From Gammaproteobacteria bacterium (GTDB taxonomy: Bacteria; Pseudomonadota; Gammaproteobacteria; JAJFKO01): DNA of 64,000 bases. Under the pieces are notes generated by a model. The model saw nothing but the letters and a program-made list of their open reading frames with translations. It was not told the DNA's origin and did not search any database. Below are positions 60,667-64,000 of the stretch, in pieces. The DNA is taken from assembly GCA_028284465.1 (NCBI GenBank), contig JANQRR010000024.1, positions 1-64,000 on the forward strand, read 5' to 3'. The translations under genes and the position numbers were made by a program. Numbering within the stretch: position 1 is the first letter of the stretch; every line of letters begins with the position of its first letter.

Positions 60667-63600
60667 ATCAGGTAAAAAAAATAAAGGTAAAGAACCGGTA
60701 TCTAAAAAAGAAGAAAGCTGGTTAAGGTTTTCTTTTGATTCTATACATATTAATGGTTCACCTCAGTTACGAAAGCTTTGTTTTGAACAGTCAACTGATC
60801 CCAAAAAAGCTCCAAAACTGCCTGACTGGACAGATACCCATAGAGATATAGGTCGTGATATAGATAACGGTAGTGTTTTTTTCGTTAATGGCAAGAAAAT
60901 TGAACCTTGGAAAACTCAAATAACAAACGAAAATGAATTTATCAAACATTTTTTTGGGCAAGATGAAGATGATTTTACGCCAACTCCACAGCAGCGAGAT
61001 TGGGCACGATGTGCGAACCAAACAGGTTTTACCTTTCAGCCAGTTAATGCATTTGAAACTTTCATTTCATCAACATATACGACTAATGTTCCTGGGCTTG
61101 AAACAAAAGACAAAGTGACTACACACTATATTGAAGTAATGAAAAATGGCGATATCAATCATAAAATCTGCGTAGAATGCCCTGATGTTGTTACTTTTGA
61201 AGAACAAACAGAATTATTTAAAACGGGCAAGGGTGAAAATGCTGATAACAAAATGAAACAAGCTGCTTTACTTCGCCAGCAAGAAGACAGAAACCGACCT
61301 GTTGTTATTGAGTTAGAAAAACGCATTCGTACTCGAGAGACAACTTCTCTTGAAAAATTGAATGTGACAACAGAATGTTTCAATTTTAAAACGAACAACA
61401 TCCAGCTTTTTAAGGCCGCGCCTCCTACAACTTTGCAAGAACGAAGAAGAGTGGCCCAGGGTAGTGATCAATTTCATGAGGTTCCTGTATATCGACCAAT
61501 TACGACTTATGATTTAATCGTCTCTTCGAGAAAACTAATATTATCAGCATTAGAAAATGTTTTTCTTAATGCTGAGTACGGTAAAGAAAAAGGGAAACAT
61601 CATTTGGCGCTTTTTAGCCAAGCGTTACTGAGTAATAATAAACAAAATGAACTGCATTATCACCCAAATTCTACAGAAAACAATCCCAGTGTGAAAGGCA
61701 AAGGGAAAGCAAAAAGTTCAACTTCCCAGAAACGACCAAATGAACTCTTAAAAGAAGAATATGACCGCTTAACGGAAAAGCTACAAGAAAATCGTGCAGG
61801 TTCAACTACTGAATTAACCTCAAGTGAGAAAGCATTTTTCAATATCTATGAAACCATAATGGAAATAGAACGTTGTTTCATTGCACGTAATCAAAGAACC
61901 ATTGCCTCTATTAAGGAAAGCATTACTAAAGTTATCGATAAACGCCAAGAAATATCACAAAGCAATGAACTTGTCGTAGCTATGGAGCATTTCTATGATG
62001 AAATTGACACAGCAATTTATTCTACTCAATATCCTAGTGAAGCGGCTAAAGCTCCTGCTGTACCATCTAAATATACTGATATAGTTGATACTACTTCATT
62101 AGAAGCATTAGTGGCTGATATTGAAAAACGTTTAGACAAATTCGATGGTGCAATAATTAGTTTAGATAATGAAACAATTAATGAAATATTTATAGGATTA
62201 ACTGTTGGAGACGTATTTAAATCGCACTATCCTCTAAATGGTCATCGATGTCAAACAACAATCGATGCTGTTGATAATTTTCTCCCAACAATAAATGATA
62301 AAAACTCTACACCACAAATGCAATATTTAAAACTGTTACAAGGCATACGTGAACAATTAGTATCTGCAATAGTCTCGAGAAAAAGTCTGATAAGTAAATT
62401 TTCCACAGAGCAAGAAGAAGACATAAATGCATTTTTACAAATTGCTACAGCGGGTTCTACTACTTTAGTTACTTTATTCGAAACTTTTAAACAGCAAGCA
62501 GCTACACTGGGAGAACCATACACTAAAGTACTAAATACAATCATTGATGATGCTATTGCTACCATAAAAAAAGATGACGCCGCCTGTAAAAAAGTATTAG
62601 CTCCAACTGTAAGAGTACATAACCAACGATCATCTAATCCTGAGCATCGATTGATACAAACTCTTAGCAAAGACTTGCTTACATATCGTAAAAATATATT
62701 CAAAGCTGATGGGCCGTTACCTTCTGCATTACTACAAGGTAATACATTAAGAGATTTATACTGTGCTAATTTTGAAGGCTCTTATGTGCGATTAGCATCA
62801 GATGATAAAAAATCAGAGATAGATAAAAAATTATTAGGCTCAGCAACTACCACAGAAAAACAAGATCTTATCCAAGCCCGAAAAACGTGGTATCAGTCAC
62901 GACAGATAGAAGATGACTTTCGTTTAGGCGCAGTTACTGACGCTGAATTCTTACAACACCTTGTTTTGTCGACATCCCAACAACCTATTTACTCTGAAAT
63001 ATTTGATCACTTAAGAACACTTGATCCGCAATCTGCTGAGCTCAAGCCACTTATCAAAATTCGTAGCTTACTTAAAGTTTGTACTCATGAACTCAATGCA
63101 ATTAATCAATTGACTTCTGAATATTTAGCATTAGATAACAGCACTGCATCAAATAACGAAGGCAAAGAAAAATTATTGCAAATCGAAAGTCGATTAGAAT
63201 GGCTTAAATATTCAGTCCGTGAGTTAACTAATGATGATAAAAACATTAAAACAGTTAAATCAAATATTCGCACTAACGTTGAGAAAATGTTAAAAGCCAT
63301 ACATGAATATCAACATGAACAATTATATCTATTACCCAATCGACAGCATATTAAGAATTATCTTGATGCTACCACATCAAACAAGAAAATTACTCAAATA
63401 CTCAGTGATATTGTTCCTAGTTCTCCTCGTTCTGAAGCGACTGCAGAAACAGAAACACAAGAACCCGCCACTACTAAAAAAGTTACTGAATATGCTCATG
63501 TAATAGCTTTCGCTAAAACTATCCAAAAATTTCAGAATCTTGAAATAGATCCAAAAGAGTTATGTAAACAAATTCAGATACAAATTGACACTTATAGCGC

Positions 63601-64000
63601 TAAACATGGGATCTGGTCTTCATTAAATCCATTCAATTGGTTCAAGAAAGAAAAACGCCATGGCTGGAGACACGCCAAGAATATGAAAAAATTAGCCAAA
63701 ATAATTGATCAAACTTATGTTGCTCACATGTCTGAGACAATTACTGCAGCACAAAAAATCAATAGTAATACAACTCCGATATTAACTCTATATGCAAATA
63801 AAATGGCTAAAGCCATCAGAGAATCAAATACATATAAATTATGTGTTGGAGTATTGGGTTCATCGTTGAAAGAACACGATAAAAAATCTGAAGTATCAGA
63901 ATATGCTTCTTCTATAAATAACCAAGATCGAAGCAAAGGGCTTGAAATTATAAATAACGGCTTATTTATTAGTGAAAAAGTTAAAGATGCAGCTAATAGC
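60656..64000 (+). CDS. Start of a very large unknown protein (runs off the right edge)
   Basis: An open frame of 1115 codons from an ATG at 60656, with AGGGGG eight bases upstream, continues without stop to the window end. It begins MPGKSGKKNKGKEPV and is hydrophilic and helix-rich, with several coiled-coil-like stretches and no membrane segment or signal peptide in this part. No family is recognisable. Around residues 980-1010 a WSSLNPFNWFKKEKRHGW stretch stands out. Its size, lysine-rich start and lack of known domains resemble the giant protein beyond bamD, so it may be another effector-type protein. Overlap with pgeF suggests co-transcription. Confidence 0.8.
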   Translation, partial: MPGKSGKKNKGKEPVSKKEESWLRFSFDSIHINGSPQLRKLCFEQSTDPKKAPKLPDWTDTHRDIGRDIDNGSVFFVNGKKIEPWKTQITNENEFIKHFFGQDEDDFTPTPQQRDWARCANQTGFTFQPVNAFETFISSTYTTNVPGLETKDKVTTHYIEVMKNGDINHKICVECPDVVTFEEQTELFKTGKGENADNKMKQAALLRQQEDRNRPVVIELEKRIRTRETTSLEKLNVTTECFNFKTNNIQLFKAAPPTTLQERRRVAQGSDQFHEVPVYRPITTYDLIVSSRKLILSALENVFLNAEYGKEKGKHHLALFSQALLSNNKQNELHYHPNSTENNPSVKGKGKAKSSTSQKRPNELLKEEYDRLTEKLQENRAGSTTELTSSEKAFFNIYETIMEIERCFIARNQRTIASIKESITKVIDKRQEISQSNELVVAMEHFYDEIDTAIYSTQYPSEAAKAPAVPSKYTDIVDTTSLEALVADIEKRLDKFDGAIISLDNETINEIFIGLTVGDVFKSHYPLNGHRCQTTIDAVDNFLPTINDKNSTPQMQYLKLLQGIREQLVSAIVSRKSLISKFSTEQEEDINAFLQIATAGSTTLVTLFETFKQQAATLGEPYTKVLNTIIDDAIATIKKDDAACKKVLAPTVRVHNQRSSNPEHRLIQTLSKDLLTYRKNIFKADGPLPSALLQGNTLRDLYCANFEGSYVRLASDDKKSEIDKKLLGSATTTEKQDLIQARKTWYQSRQIEDDFRLGAVTDAEFLQHLVLSTSQQPIYSEIFDHLRTLDPQSAELKPLIKIRSLLKVCTHELNAINQLTSEYLALDNSTASNNEGKEKLLQIESRLEWLKYSVRELTNDDKNIKTVKSNIRTNVEKMLKAIHEYQHEQLYLLPNRQHIKNYLDATTSNKKITQILSDIVPSSPRSEATAETETQEPATTKKVTEYAHVIAFAKTIQKFQNLEIDPKELCKQIQIQIDTYSAKHGIWSSLNPFNWFKKEKRHGWRHAKNMKKLAKIIDQTYVAHMSETITAAQKINSNTTPILTLYANKMAKAIRESNTYKLCVGVLGSSLKEHDKKSEVSEYASSINNQDRSKGLEIINNGLFISEKVKDAANS

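Overview
The window looks like chromosome of a moderately AT-rich gammaproteobacterium of the Legionellales (Legionella/Coxiella/Berkiella) type. This is an inference from three things. First, the core gene orders are classic gammaproteobacterial ones: fmdB-aspS-yebC-ruvCAB-ybgC-tolQRAB-pal-cpoB-tRNA-Lys, tRNA Pro-Arg-His, and bamD next to rluD-pgeF. Second, there are very large, host-interaction-type proteins: an ankyrin/patatin protein, a 2826-residue SecA-like protein and a further protein of at least 1115 residues. Third, a short palindromic repeat family is scattered between genes. No sequence search was possible, so the genus is open.

Layout. 1-7.4 kb is a small nonribosomal-peptide locus. 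It has a LuxR-type regulator and an Asp/Glu-racemase-family protein on the minus strand, a one-module NRPS (C-A-T, adenylation pocket reading as serine) on the plus strand, and a methyltransferase plus a free-standing carrier-thioesterase protein converging on it. 7.57-15.8 kb is an integrated island bounded by a 47-bp direct repeat of the 3' part of tRNA-His. It carries a broken, split tyrosine integrase, IS3 and IS256 remnants, a small membrane protein and one giant ankyrin-patatin-TPR-like protein (probable secreted effector). 15.8-16.0 kb holds tRNA-His, tRNA-Arg and tRNA-Pro. 16.1-24.6 kb holds folD, a Sel1-type lipoprotein and an almost complete thiamine operon (thiC-thiO-thiS-thiG-thiDE-thiF) with a convergent TenI/ThiE-like gene; no TPP riboswitch is visible before thiC. 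24.5-33.3 kb is metabolism and transport: aldehyde dehydrogenase, CoA-transferase family III, an MFS exporter behind a possible leader-peptide attenuator, nucleoside hydrolase, Nudix hydrolase, an SLC13/TrkA-C transporter and an unknown membrane protein. 33.6-44.3 kb is the tRNA-Lys/Tol-Pal/Ruv/aspS core block, with an unknown 105-codon gene and its own terminator between tolR and tolA. 44.3-45.2 kb, between aspS and fmdB, is packed with repeats, including a GIY-YIG nuclease gene bracketed by perfect 36-bp inverted repeats and a separate MITE-like element. 45.7-49.4 kb has an SDR and a two-gene 2-oxoacid:acceptor oxidoreductase. 49.5-64 kb has the giant SecA-like ATPase, bamD, rluD, pgeF and the truncated start of another giant protein.

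The most promising undescribed features are: (1) the GIY-YIG gene framed by inverted copies of the dispersed repeat, which looks like the autonomous form of a repeat whose gene-less copies lie elsewhere in the window; (2) the giant SecA-motor protein; (3) the compact serine-NRPS locus with a carrier-thioesterase acting in trans; and (4) the ankyrin-patatin cargo of the tRNA-His island, whose integrase appears to have been split by an internal inversion.
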